A DNA stretch of 64,000 nucleotides from COE1 sp963596435 (GTDB lineage: Bacteria; Bacillota; Clostridia; Lachnospirales; Lachnospiraceae). The stretch spans positions 1 through 64,000 of the forward strand of contig CAVBMG010000007.1 of the NCBI GenBank assembly GCA_963596435.1, read 5' to 3'. Every line of letters starts with the position of its first letter. Position 1 is the stretch's first letter. Position numbers and translations under genes: made by a program. Under the pieces are notes generated by a model that did not search any database, was not told where the DNA came from, and saw nothing but the letters and a program-made list of their open reading frames with translations. This document shows positions 27,145 to 36,543 of this stretch, piece by piece.

Positions 27145-28443
27145 TTAATCTATTACATTCTTCACACCAATAAAGGTATTGTCATAATATATGTCGCTGA
27201 CTATGGTGCCCTTTCTGGAATTGGCCTCATGTACGATCTGCCCATTACCGATATAGATTCCTACATGAGTGCATTTGGAACCATTGGAAGAATAGCATAC
27301 AATATCACCCGGCTGAATCTCGGATACGCTGATGCTTCTGCCATTACCGCCCCACTGTCCCTGTGGCGTTCTGCTCAGGGAATAACCAAATTCTGCATAG
27401 ATATAGCTGGTAAAGCCTGAACAGTCCGTGCCTGATGCAAGGCTTCTGCCGCCATGCACATAGGGTGTTCCCAGATACTGCATTGCATACTGTACAATGG
27501 CACTTCGAAGCTCTGCATTCGTTGTGTAACTGGTAGCCGGCGGTGTAACAACTACCGTGGTATTCTCAGGGGCTGTCTGTTCTGTCTGGGCAGCTCTCTG
27601 CTGTAACTCCTGCAACGCTGCCTGTTCAGCCTGTTCTTCTGCTATGGACTTGGCATAGATGAACTCTTCTTCTATCGTAATGAATTCGCTGGCAACATAG
27701 CCTTCTGTGTTCTCTGTATAGCGAATCTTCGTCCATTCCTCACCATACTCTATGATCTGTGCCTTTTCCCCATGATCGATGTAGCCGATTCTGGATGCGG
27801 AAGTATCCGGCTCCTGTCGTACATTCAACCTGTCTGCCTGTACTACTGCATAGCGGGTCACGTAGTTATCAATCACCTCTGCCGCTGCATCTCCATAGAT
27901 GAAGAACTCTGCCTTAATATAGCCTTCCACTTCACCTGATATGACCTGGAACCAGTCTCCGTCACTTTCCGTTGTGATACTCTGCACCTGCGCTACAGAA
28001 CCATCATACATCTTACCAACAATCTCGCCCTCTGTATTGGGAGTGCTTCTGACATTTACATAATTGTTCACATCTGCTATCGCAAAATTGCTGTATTCAT
28101 TCTCTGACTCTCCATGCGAAGCCTCACTGACAGCCTCGACCTCCTGCGACTGGCGCTGTTCCTGTGCATAGTTCTCCAACTCTGTTGCATCACTATCTAT
28201 AATGTCCTGCACTATCGCTGCTTCTCCAGCCGCCAGACTTACCCCCTCGGCTGCTTCTTCCTGTTGGATCTCATCATTTATCTGTGCTACACCTGCTGTA
28301 TAGCTTATATCCTGTTCCTTCGTCTGCTGTTCTTCCTGTGCTGCTGCCATATCCTGCTCCTGTGAACGAGCCACCAGCCCCATATCACAGGTCAACGCCA
28401 GCAAAAGACAGGGAAACACTGTATATAATAACTTAACTTTCAT
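27145..28443 (-). CDS. Secreted NlpC/P60 peptidoglycan endopeptidase with two SH3 domains
   Basis: A 432-residue exported protein. The signal peptide (about 1-27) is followed by a Glu/Gln-rich region, two bacterial SH3 domains (about 118-180 with NVRSTPNTEG, and 200-255 with LNVRQEPDTS), a Gln/Ala-rich linker and the NlpC/P60 domain (about 320-432). The catalytic Cys is in TDCSGF (near 338), His in THVGIYIG (near 388) and the third polar residue in VHEAN. The usual role is cutting D-Glu-DAP bonds in cell-wall stem peptides for growth or separation. The ribosome site is weak: AGG abuts the ATG and AAAGGA is 16 bases away. Confidence 0.9.
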   Translation of the reverse strand: MKVKLLYTVFPCLLLALTCDMGLVARSQEQDMAAAQEEQQTKEQDISYTAGVAQINDEIQQEEAAEGVSLAAGEAAIVQDIIDSDATELENYAQEQRQSQEVEAVSEASHGESENEYSNFAIADVNNYVNVRSTPNTEGEIVGKMYDGSVAQVQSITTESDGDWFQVISGEVEGYIKAEFFIYGDAAAEVIDNYVTRYAVVQADRLNVRQEPDTSASRIGYIDHGEKAQIIEYGEEWTKIRYTENTEGYVASEFITIEEEFIYAKSIAEEQAEQAALQELQQRAAQTEQTAPENTTVVVTPPATSYTTNAELRSAIVQYAMQYLGTPYVHGGRSLASGTDCSGFTSYIYAEFGYSLSRTPQGQWGGNGRSISVSEIQPGDIVCYSSNGSKCTHVGIYIGNGQIVHEANSRKGTIVSDIYYDNTFIGVKNVID

Positions 28444-28475
28444 CCTGACTTATTTAAAATCCTTTATTTCACTAA

Positions 28476-30065
28476 CTATATCTTCTCATACGTTTCAATC
28501 ACGCACTCATGCTCTTTACTTTTTTTATCATAATTAATCCCCACCAGCAACATGTTTCCTGTATAATGCAGGATAGATTGCGGATACTCTCTGTCTTTGA
28601 TCTGTTTCATTGCAGTTTGTACATTTTGATTCCATTTCAATTCAATGACAAGCGCCGGGTAATCTGTCACATATTCAGGCTTTGGAATCAATACAAAATC
28701 TGCAAATCCTCTGCCGGTCGGCAGTTCTCTAACAGGTTTGAAATAATATTTCATAGCACTAAGATACGCAATCGTCAGTACACTGCTTAATGAATTTTCA
28801 TTGTTATACTGCACTGTAGATGCATATTCTGTGTGTATTTTACCAATATACTCCGCAACTGCCACGGCATCTTTATCCAGTGTAGCTTCCAGAAGCTGTT
28901 CTGACTGATTCTCAAACTCTATTAATTCACTCCATTTATTGTCTTCCACAGCATCTATAAATTCCATACGTATTTCTTCGTTTGGGATATACGCAGTCTG
29001 TCTTTTCTGATTATATGCCAGATATCCCAAATGGACAAGCAAAGTAAGTACATCATCCTTATTTCTGAATGTAATCATATCATTTTGGAAAGTAGCAGTT
29101 CTTACATTCACCTCATCACCTGAAATCATAGCTATCACTGCGGTTTTAAGTCCATCAAAATTTTTATTGATAAGAGGTATAATAGATTCATATGTGCCTG
29201 TCTGTGACCAGTAACTTTGAAATTCCCCTAACAGCATAAGGTTTACAACTGCGTTCGGATTATAGATATGATACTGTCCAAGCCTATAACCATCATACCA
29301 CTTTTTGACTTCTTCATAATTATGTCCAAATCTTTCACACAGGCTGATTACTTCCTCTTGCGTAAATCCTATATATGGTGCAAGTACCGATGAACTTAAC
29401 ATAGTAAACTGGGTAAAATTGTTTAATGCTGACTGTGTTTTGAGTTTTTTAATCGGTAATATACCTGTTAAGTATGCCAAGGCTATATATTTTGTAGGCT
29501 CGACTCCCTTGAACATCCCACGTAGAAATTTAATATATTCTTCCTGTACACGTTGATTGTTTGCTTCATCTCGAATAAGAACATCCCATTCATCAATAAT
29601 GACAATAAATTTTCTGCCCGTTGCATCATAAATCCGTGAAAGCATATCAGGCAATGTAATATTTTCCTTTGGACAAATATCAGGAAAGGTTACTCTTAAC
29701 TCATTTATCACATTTTCCGTGATAAATGAAACTACCTTTTCTACACTGCCCGCAGGTTCAATACACCATTGTACATCAAAATGTATCACGTCGTATTTAT
29801 TCAGATTTTCCGCATAAGAATCCTTTTTACTGATCTTCAGTCTGGAAAACATCTGCTTAGAATCACAGCCCTTACTGTAATAGGCTGTCATCATGTTTGC
29901 TGTAATAGATTTCCCGAATCTTCGTGGACGGCTATTACAGATAAATTTGGATGTTGTATTGATTACACTATTTGTGTATTCCAAAAGTTCTGTTTTATCT
30001 ACATATATTTTTGAATCAAGTACATCCTGAAATGCACTATAATCAGGATTTAAAAATCGTCCCAT
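28476..30065 (-). CDS. AAA-ATPase-like / DUF1703 PD-(D/E)XK protein, second copy
   Basis: A 529-residue protein with the same layout as 7321-9006 but clearly diverged. It has P-loop SRPRRFGKS (about 45-53), Walker B-like VIIDEWDVLI (about 150) and a C-terminal nuclease-like centre with GFADFVLIP and ALVIELKWNQ (D...ExK, about 455-475). AGAAGGGAG precedes the ATG. NlpC/P60 starts 32 bases downstream with no terminator between, so they may share a transcript. Function unknown; the intact nuclease residues argue that it is active. Confidence 0.8.
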   Translation of the reverse strand: MGRFLNPDYSAFQDVLDSKIYVDKTELLEYTNSVINTTSKFICNSRPRRFGKSITANMMTAYYSKGCDSKQMFSRLKISKKDSYAENLNKYDVIHFDVQWCIEPAGSVEKVVSFITENVINELRVTFPDICPKENITLPDMLSRIYDATGRKFIVIIDEWDVLIRDEANNQRVQEEYIKFLRGMFKGVEPTKYIALAYLTGILPIKKLKTQSALNNFTQFTMLSSSVLAPYIGFTQEEVISLCERFGHNYEEVKKWYDGYRLGQYHIYNPNAVVNLMLLGEFQSYWSQTGTYESIIPLINKNFDGLKTAVIAMISGDEVNVRTATFQNDMITFRNKDDVLTLLVHLGYLAYNQKRQTAYIPNEEIRMEFIDAVEDNKWSELIEFENQSEQLLEATLDKDAVAVAEYIGKIHTEYASTVQYNNENSLSSVLTIAYLSAMKYYFKPVRELPTGRGFADFVLIPKPEYVTDYPALVIELKWNQNVQTAMKQIKDREYPQSILHYTGNMLLVGINYDKKSKEHECVIETYEKI

Positions 30066-30098
30066 AGATATTCTCCCTTCTTAAAATACACTATATTA

Positions 30099-30127
30099 TT
30101 ACTATACTATAACGGATTTTTAGTCAA
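30099..30127 (-). promoter_or_regulatory. Probable promoter of the second DUF1703 AAA gene
   Basis: TTGACT (30127-30122), 17 bases, TAGTAA (30104-30099) on the minus strand; TATAGT at 30106-30101 with a 15-base spacer is the alternative -10. The region is strongly AT-rich. Confidence 0.5.
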
Positions 30128-30163
30128 ATGGCAATTCATCCCGCAATCTTCATTCAAAAAAGC

Positions 30164-30182
30164 CGGCAGCCATAAGCTGCCG
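30164..30182 (-). terminator. Terminator of the galactan operon
   Basis: CGGCAGC (30164-30170) and GCTGCCG (30176-30182) with a five-base loop, followed by GCTTTTTT on the minus strand. It ends the long operon that starts near 41543. Confidence 0.88.
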
Positions 30183-30194
30183 ACCTCTTTTAGA

Positions 30195-30413
30195 TTAATC
30201 AAAATCAAATTTGGTGAATCTCTTCGCCATTGCACGGTAACGAAATCTTACCATTTCGTTCTTCTCCAATACATCCTGCTCATTGCCGGTGTACTGACAA
30301 CGCATGCAATAGAATTCATCCTTTTCCTTATCATAGAACATATCAATATCCAGGTCTCTCATAAAGCAAGAGGGACATCTATAGTTTAATTTGCCTTTTC
30401 TACCTTGAGACAT
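30195..30413 (-). CDS. Small zinc-ribbon protein
   Basis: A 72-residue protein with two CxxC pairs, CPSC (about 13-16) and CMRC (about 36-39), spaced as in a zinc ribbon, then a basic C-terminal helix (RFRYRAMAKRF). A strong AAGGAGGT nine bases before the ATG shows it is translated. It overlaps the upstream 623-residue gene by 28 bases in another frame, so its ribosome site lies inside that gene. It could bind nucleic acid or another protein; nothing fixes its role. Confidence 0.75.
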   Translation of the reverse strand: MSQGRKGKLNYRCPSCFMRDLDIDMFYDKEKDEFYCMRCQYTGNEQDVLEKNEMVRFRYRAMAKRFTKFDFD

Positions 30414-32257
30414 GTTGCAAATACCTCCTTATTTTTAAGAGTTGTTGTATAACCTAATGTTAACATGGGTGAGAATGCATAGCCTTCTTTTACATAGCCT
30501 GTGAAGTTCTTGCCTTCTGCTGTTAAAGATACCTTGGTATCTACAGGAGGAATTACTGCATATACTTCTTTTGCTCCGGCTACTTCTGCTTCTCTGCACT
30601 TGTAAGCATATTCGATTTCCTTAGTCTCTGTATCGCCTACGCACTTGAGAGTAATACCATTCATATTCTCAGAATATTCTGTTGTACCATAGCATGCTAC
30701 CATGTACTCATTAATGGTAACTTCTGCATCAGGATTGCTCATTTCCAGAATATTTCTCTCAATCTTGATCTCCTGGCTGCCTTCTACGAAGTAGATCTTA
30801 GTCTGTAATTTCACTGTCAGGTCATAGAATTCGATATCTACAGGATCAAGTGTCAGGATACGTGTCTTGCCAACACCATTTTCGTTCTCAACTTCTGAGA
30901 AGTGAGCCTTGGTACGGCATAAGCACAGGTCAACTTCTTCGCCATTGTAGCATACCTTGGCACTACGAACAGTACCTTCACCTGCATAATGTGTGAAGTA
31001 ACCTGCTCTGTACTTCTCCTGAATCAGGAAAGGATAGGAAGCATCCCATACATGGTCTGTGCCGATACCTGTCTTCCACTCAAGCTTGGCAGCATAAGGA
31101 CGAAGGTCAACGATAGCGCCGCCCTGATCCATATTGACACATGCACGCATGAATGGATCGCAGTACCAGAATAACTGCTTGTCTGATCCGTATAAAATAT
31201 CTCTCCAGAGAGCACATTCAGGCTCTGTGTAAATCTTCTTATTAACGCCCTTCTTCTCTCTGTAGTAATCAGCGAACTCGGACATTGTCATATCAACGAG
31301 CTTGCCTTCCTTCTTGAGCTTACCATAATACTCGCAGCCTTCTTCATAAGACTTGAGCAATAACTCATAAGGAGCTTCCCAACGTCCCATCTTATTCATC
31401 CAGCCTGGTCCAACGAACATCATGTTATATGCATAACCGTTGTTGTACTTCTCCAGATCTCTGTACTGATCGATCAGGTTATATAAATATGGGAAATCCC
31501 ATGTCTTGGAATCATAGATCATACCACGAAGTACGTTCTGTGGATGTGTACCAAAGTTAGATCCATTACCATCATAGCATGCGATCAGGTCTCTTGACAG
31601 ATGAGGGATTGCTACAATACCTGAATCTTCTGCTTCATTGGCAGCAGGTGCATGTGTATTCTGCTTGGAAGGAATCCATGGAGCCCATGGGCCGCCATCC
31701 ATGAAGGTATACCAGGAGTTGTTACAGGTATGATAAGCCTTAGGGCCTTCTTCCCAACATGTAGCAACTGCACATTTTACCATAGGATATTTACTCTTAA
31801 TATAGTTAGTCAGATCAGCATCCATATAGTAGGAACCTGTTGATTCCGGATAGAAGCCGAATCTTTCATGGAATTTGCCGAATACATCATCCACGATGGA
31901 CATCTTGTCTTCCATGGAGAACATCCAGATACAGAAATCCTTGGTCTTATACTTCTCACGGAACTCTGTACAGGGAAGACCTAATAAAGTAAGAGCGATC
32001 TCATCACCATACTTCTCATGATGTTCCTTAGCGATTTCTACAGCTTCATCATTGAAAAGGCTGGCATATGTCATCTGAATCGTTGTCTTCAGACCGTTCT
32101 TATGCGCACATTCCTGCTGTGTCTTGAAAATATCAAGACTTTCTGTTAAGAGTGCCTTTCTTCCAATGTCCTCTGTTTTGCCGTGTCCGGTTACCTTCTC
32201 TGCATACTCAGGAACCATCTCCGGACGATGAATAATGTTTACTACAAATTTATCCAC
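30386..32257 (-). CDS. 623-residue enzyme of unrecognised family, deacetylase/GH57-like barrel suspected
   Basis: No signal peptide. The first 340 residues look like an (alpha/beta)7-type barrel: NIIHRPEM at the N terminus, TIQMTYASLF, then FGFYPESTGSYYMDADL (about 133-149), which recalls the polysaccharide deacetylase/GH57 fold, followed by AVATCWEEG and GNGSNFGTHPQN. The last 280 residues are beta-rich. Start is GTG with AGGAGGT six bases away. It sits between LacZ and a small zinc-ribbon gene at the end of a galactan operon, so a carbohydrate substrate is likely; the reaction is not known. Confidence 0.55.
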   Translation of the reverse strand: MDKFVVNIIHRPEMVPEYAEKVTGHGKTEDIGRKALLTESLDIFKTQQECAHKNGLKTTIQMTYASLFNDEAVEIAKEHHEKYGDEIALTLLGLPCTEFREKYKTKDFCIWMFSMEDKMSIVDDVFGKFHERFGFYPESTGSYYMDADLTNYIKSKYPMVKCAVATCWEEGPKAYHTCNNSWYTFMDGGPWAPWIPSKQNTHAPAANEAEDSGIVAIPHLSRDLIACYDGNGSNFGTHPQNVLRGMIYDSKTWDFPYLYNLIDQYRDLEKYNNGYAYNMMFVGPGWMNKMGRWEAPYELLLKSYEEGCEYYGKLKKEGKLVDMTMSEFADYYREKKGVNKKIYTEPECALWRDILYGSDKQLFWYCDPFMRACVNMDQGGAIVDLRPYAAKLEWKTGIGTDHVWDASYPFLIQEKYRAGYFTHYAGEGTVRSAKVCYNGEEVDLCLCRTKAHFSEVENENGVGKTRILTLDPVDIEFYDLTVKLQTKIYFVEGSQEIKIERNILEMSNPDAEVTINEYMVACYGTTEYSENMNGITLKCVGDTETKEIEYAYKCREAEVAGAKEVYAVIPPVDTKVSLTAEGKNFTGYVKEGYAFSPMLTLGYTTTLKNKEVFATCLKVEKAN

Positions 32258-32325
32258 TGTTCTACCTCCTTTTATGTGGTGCCGCTGTTGCGGCGTTGAT
32301 TACTTCTTCTATATTTTAAAGAGCA

Positions 32326-35300
32326 TCAGATGCCCTTAAAATCAAATTCCAGTTTAAGCGGTCTGGTCACATCAATCAGATATTCCTCATGTGTTCTTGA
32401 TCCCCAGCTGTCATCACCGGCTACACCCATCTGCTGTAAGGCAACTCTGACTACTGTATAGTAGACAGGCGGCAGTTCATAGCTGTGCATTGCATTCTCC
32501 AGCTCATGTGGTGTATAGGGAAGTGCACTGAAGCTCAATTCCTTACCGCTAAATTCCATACCTCTGCCAAGATTATCCGTGACACTGGCACGTCTTACAT
32601 GGGTATGATTACCGCATTCCTGTGGAACCAGGTACTGTGCGATATTATCAGCAACCTTATTCTGATAGATGCCAAGCTTACCGCCTCTTTCACGGTCACA
32701 GTAAGTCTCTGACGGTCCATATCCATACCAGGTCAGGTTCTCATAATCTGCATCAAATTTGAATAACATACCAAATTCAGGCATATCATGTATTCCCTTT
32801 GGTGGATCATAGCTTAACGCAGTGTGTACAGTGCCATCTCCTGTAACAGTGTATGCCACTTCACAGGATGACTCAGGTGTGGTCGGCAGATAATATGTGT
32901 AAGTTACTGTTACTTTATCTGCATCCTGCACGATCACCGGATTTGGCTCCTTAGAACCAGGTATACCGTTTAGCTGATACATGCTTGCCAGCTTCCACTG
33001 TGCATAACGGAAAGGCATCTGATTGCCGTTGTCATTATCTGTCGGCGCTCTCCAGAAGTTAGGCTTCGGGATAGCCTTGATCATTTCTCTGCCTCCATAG
33101 ACGTAGGAAACCAGTCCTTTTCCACCTTTATCAAAGAGCACTTCAAAATGCTCACCCTTAATACCCAAGTTGTAAGTACCATCTGTAACCTTCATACAGG
33201 ACTGGGCTTTTCTCTGTTCAGATACTTCTATCTCATAAATACCCTGTCCGAAAGCTACCTCATGACCACGCTGTGCCCAGAGTGTATCTTCCTTTAATAC
33301 AAAGGAAACTGTCACAACATATTCTCCGGCATCTGTTGCCACCCAGGGTTCTTCCTTGCTCCATGGTGTCAGATATCTCCACCGGGGAAGCTGATAAGTC
33401 TGCTGACTCAGCGGTTCTACTCCGATATCCACTTTGGTATCTGCAATCTGCCTGCCATCAAGTGTCAGACTAATCTTACAATCGTACATATCTGTATTGG
33501 TGAAAAGATTCTTATTGATAACAGTAAACTGGTCATCCTGAATCTGGATTGAGATATTCTGATAGTTGAATTTCACTTCCTGCATTTTTGGAGAAGGCAT
33601 ACGCTCACTGCCGTAAGCAATACCATTTCCACTAAAGTTATAATCGCAGGGGCGATCGTCAAAATCACCGCCATATCCCAGGACTTCATTACCGTATCTG
33701 TCCTTATGATAGATAGACTGGTCAATATAGTCCCAGATAAAACCACCCTGGAATAAAGGTTCTTCATCCGTCAGGTCTGTGTATTTATGCATACCACCGC
33801 AGGAATTACCCATAGCATGTGTATATTCACACAGAAGATATGGCTTGCTTCTGTCTTTTTGCAGGAAATCCTTCACATATGCAGCACTTGGATACATACG
33901 GCTCTCCATATCAGAAGTGTCATTGTATCTGCGGTCATTGCATACACCTTCATAATGTACCAGTCTTGTATCATCTAATGCATGGAAAAGCCTGGACATT
34001 TCATAGATAACAGAACCGCCAAAGGATTCGTTACCGCAGGACCAGATGATGATGCTTGGATGATTCTTATCTCTTTGATACATGGAATTTACACGGTCAA
34101 GCAGTAAATCCTTCCATTCCTGCCTGTCACCGGGTAATGCCTTCTCGATAGGCCATACGCCACGACCTACCATGTCCCACATACCATGTGTTTCCATGTT
34201 GCACTCATCGATCAGATACAGTCCATATTCATCACAAAGGGCATATAATGCTGAATCATTAGGATAATGGCTGGTTCTGATAGCGTTGATATTGTTGCGC
34301 TTCATTGTAACAATATCCCGTAAAAGCTCATCATGATTCGGCACCCGACCTCTTCTGGAACTGAATTCATGGCGGTCAACACCCTTGAAGACAATACGCT
34401 TGCCATTGAGCTTCATGATACCATCTTCAATGGCAAATCTGCGAAATCCCACTCTCTGAGGGATCAATTCCTGCAACTGCTCCTGATTATCTGTGACCTG
34501 AATCATCAGATCATACAGATTGGGCTGCTCTGCACTCCATAACGCAGGCTGCTCTACTGTCAGCTCTGCAACAGTGCTTTGTCCATCTTCAAGCACTGCC
34601 TCTGTTCTTGCTGCTTCCTCACCCTGTCTGGTAAGAATCAGTTCAGCCTTGCCATGACCGATTGCTTCCAGTACGATCTCCAGATTACCTCTATCGTAAG
34701 TATCATTTAATATCGTCTTGATTCTGATATCACTGACATGCGTGTCAGGAATGCTGTACAGATACACATCTCTGAAAATACCTGAGAAGCGGAAGAAATC
34801 CTGATCTTCGCACCAGCTGCCTGATGTCCACTTAAATACCTGAACAGCCAGCTTGTTCTCTCCCTCTTTCAGATAAGAGGTCAACTCGAACTCAGAAGGA
34901 GTAAAGGTGTCTTCACTGTAGCCTACATAGCTTCCATTACACCAGAGTGCAAATCCACTCTCTACACCCTGAAAAGACACAAAAAGCCTTTTGCCCTGCA
35001 TGTTTTCAAGAACTGTGAAATATTTCACATAGTTTGCGACAGGATTGAACTGTGTAGGAATCTCTCCCGGTTCAATCGCTTCATGTCCATCCCATGGATA
35101 CTGCACATTCACATACTGAGGCTTGTCGTAGCCCTCCATCTGAATATGTGCCGGAACACGAATGTCTTCCCAGCCCTTGCAGTCAAAGTCCTCTGCTTCA
35201 AATCCAGCCGGTGCTTCTGCAAGATTTCTCGCATACTGGAATTTCCATAATCCGTTCAGATTCTGGCGGAAGCTTTCATTCTTTTCTGCCAGTTCTCTAT

Positions 35301-35391
35301 GATTTTTATAATAATGATGATCCGAATGTGCCTTTACACGATTTTGTGCAAAAAAAGCCGGATCTTTAATTTTACCGTAGTCAAATTTCAT
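32326..35391 (-). CDS. lacZ: GH2 beta-galactosidase, LacZ type
   Basis: A 1021-residue cytoplasmic enzyme with the five-domain LacZ layout: jelly-roll N terminus (YVNVQYPWDGHE), two immunoglobulin-like domains flanking a barrel, and a C-terminal beta-galactosidase small chain (WYGYGPSETYCDR). The acid/base Glu is in WSCGNESFGG (near 455) and the nucleophile Glu in LLCEYTHAMGNS (near 525). I use the ATG at 35391 rather than the TTG at 35409, since GGGGGT lies upstream and KFDYGKIKDP fits the family start. It cleaves terminal beta-galactose from oligomers released by GH53, feeding GalK and GalT. Confidence 0.93.
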   Translation of the reverse strand: MKFDYGKIKDPAFFAQNRVKAHSDHHYYKNHRELAEKNESFRQNLNGLWKFQYARNLAEAPAGFEAEDFDCKGWEDIRVPAHIQMEGYDKPQYVNVQYPWDGHEAIEPGEIPTQFNPVANYVKYFTVLENMQGKRLFVSFQGVESGFALWCNGSYVGYSEDTFTPSEFELTSYLKEGENKLAVQVFKWTSGSWCEDQDFFRFSGIFRDVYLYSIPDTHVSDIRIKTILNDTYDRGNLEIVLEAIGHGKAELILTRQGEEAARTEAVLEDGQSTVAELTVEQPALWSAEQPNLYDLMIQVTDNQEQLQELIPQRVGFRRFAIEDGIMKLNGKRIVFKGVDRHEFSSRRGRVPNHDELLRDIVTMKRNNINAIRTSHYPNDSALYALCDEYGLYLIDECNMETHGMWDMVGRGVWPIEKALPGDRQEWKDLLLDRVNSMYQRDKNHPSIIIWSCGNESFGGSVIYEMSRLFHALDDTRLVHYEGVCNDRRYNDTSDMESRMYPSAAYVKDFLQKDRSKPYLLCEYTHAMGNSCGGMHKYTDLTDEEPLFQGGFIWDYIDQSIYHKDRYGNEVLGYGGDFDDRPCDYNFSGNGIAYGSERMPSPKMQEVKFNYQNISIQIQDDQFTVINKNLFTNTDMYDCKISLTLDGRQIADTKVDIGVEPLSQQTYQLPRWRYLTPWSKEEPWVATDAGEYVVTVSFVLKEDTLWAQRGHEVAFGQGIYEIEVSEQRKAQSCMKVTDGTYNLGIKGEHFEVLFDKGGKGLVSYVYGGREMIKAIPKPNFWRAPTDNDNGNQMPFRYAQWKLASMYQLNGIPGSKEPNPVIVQDADKVTVTYTYYLPTTPESSCEVAYTVTGDGTVHTALSYDPPKGIHDMPEFGMLFKFDADYENLTWYGYGPSETYCDRERGGKLGIYQNKVADNIAQYLVPQECGNHTHVRRASVTDNLGRGMEFSGKELSFSALPYTPHELENAMHSYELPPVYYTVVRVALQQMGVAGDDSWGSRTHEEYLIDVTRPLKLEFDFKGI

Positions 35392-35453
35392 TTCGTACCA
35401 TACCCCCAATTATGCTTTGAGGTCTTATAATCACTACTTTCTTAACTGATTTG

Positions 35454-35462
35454 ATTATAACA
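35454..35462 (-). promoter_or_regulatory. Extended -10 promoter upstream of lacZ
   Basis: TGTTATAAT on the minus strand (35462-35454) has the TGn extension and a perfect -10; no good -35 lies 17 bases upstream. It would give lacZ and the two genes after it transcription independent of the GH53 promoter. Confidence 0.45.
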
Positions 35463-35521
35463 CCCATACCCAGTTCATTGTTTCTATATACACTTGTAAA
35501 ATGTGCATTTTCAACCATTCC

Positions 35522-35587
35522 GCACAAAACTTAGAATTTCTATGCGAAAGAGCCTTTGCTCTGAGCATTTAGAAATCCTTTTTGTGC
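35522..35587 (-). repeat. Long interrupted stem-loop between araC and lacZ
   Basis: Successive paired arms: GCACAAAA/TTTTGTGC (35522-35529 with 35580-35587), ATTTCTA/TAGAAAT (35536-35542 with 35570-35576), ATGC/GCAT and AGAGC/GCTCT around a four-base loop. The outer arm touches the AraC stop codon. No U-run follows on the minus strand, so it is not an ordinary terminator; RNA processing or stabilisation is possible. Confidence 0.7.
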
Positions 35588-36516
35588 TACCATCCACGCA
35601 GGGCGGATATCCTGTATTCCTGCAGTTTCCCTTCGTGGTTATCGGGTCTCTTTTTCCACTGATAAGGAGATGTCCCTATGATCTTACGGAAATTGCGGTT
35701 AAACGTAGACGGCGTGATAAATCCCACCTTCTCAGCCACTTCTTCCATACTGATATCCGTTTTATCAATCAGCTCACATGCCTTCTTCACCCGGACAAAA
35801 TTCACATACTCGATAGGAGTCATATTCATTTTCTCCTGGAAAATCCGCCTGAAATGTGTCTCGCTCATATGACACTGTTCTGCCAGATCGGCAATCTTGA
35901 AATCATCCTGATAATGCTGCTCTACATAATCAATGGCATTTTCCAGCTGAAGCCCACTTGCCTTGATATTGCTGTTCACGCAGCTTCTTCCATTGAAACG
36001 GGCAATTTCATGCAGCATGGCATATGCCATTCCCTTTACGCATTCCTGATGATACTGTGCCTTATTCTCCATCTCTTCAAAGATCGTTCTGACCAGTGTT
36101 ACCAGTACGGGATTATCTTCCGCCTTGATAAAAAAGGCATTTTTATTGATTGCCTCCATAAGCTCTCTAGTCTCTGGGGCATTCTTTCTGCCATTGATCT
36201 TAATGATCTCCTCCGGGTCCAGATACAGATATTCCCAGAACGCCGGTACTCCCGGATCGCTTCTGGTCACGTGAAGGAAATTCGCCGGGATGCAGGATAT
36301 CATTCCCGGTGCAAACCGATAAAAATCCTCTTCCAGTACCAGATCTCCTTCTCCATAATGACACAATCCTATCTCCAGAAGGTTATGAAAATGCTGATTA
36401 TCAATATTCTCTCCGTAGACTTGAATCCATTTATTGCCCATAAGTGCCAATACAGGCTCATCCTGTGGCAATTCATAGAATCTGAATTCTGCCGGCTGCT
36501 TTTTCTTTTTTGCCAT
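35587..36516 (-). CDS. AraC-family regulator of the galactan operon
   Basis: A 309-residue protein with an N-terminal cupin-like domain (FHNLLEIGLCHYGEGDLVLE near 65-85) and two C-terminal HTH motifs (LAEQCHMSETHFRRIF and VAEKVGFITPSTFNRNF). The ATG at 36516 has GAGG six bases upstream. It follows the LacI gene by 27 bases and precedes lacZ, so one operon encodes both a LacI and an AraC regulator. An activator of the lacZ promoter is the natural guess. Confidence 0.85.
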   Translation of the reverse strand: MAKKKKQPAEFRFYELPQDEPVLALMGNKWIQVYGENIDNQHFHNLLEIGLCHYGEGDLVLEEDFYRFAPGMISCIPANFLHVTRSDPGVPAFWEYLYLDPEEIIKINGRKNAPETRELMEAINKNAFFIKAEDNPVLVTLVRTIFEEMENKAQYHQECVKGMAYAMLHEIARFNGRSCVNSNIKASGLQLENAIDYVEQHYQDDFKIADLAEQCHMSETHFRRIFQEKMNMTPIEYVNFVRVKKACELIDKTDISMEEVAEKVGFITPSTFNRNFRKIIGTSPYQWKKRPDNHEGKLQEYRISALRGW

Positions 36517-36543
36517 AGTAATCCTCATTTCCCTCGCATGAAT

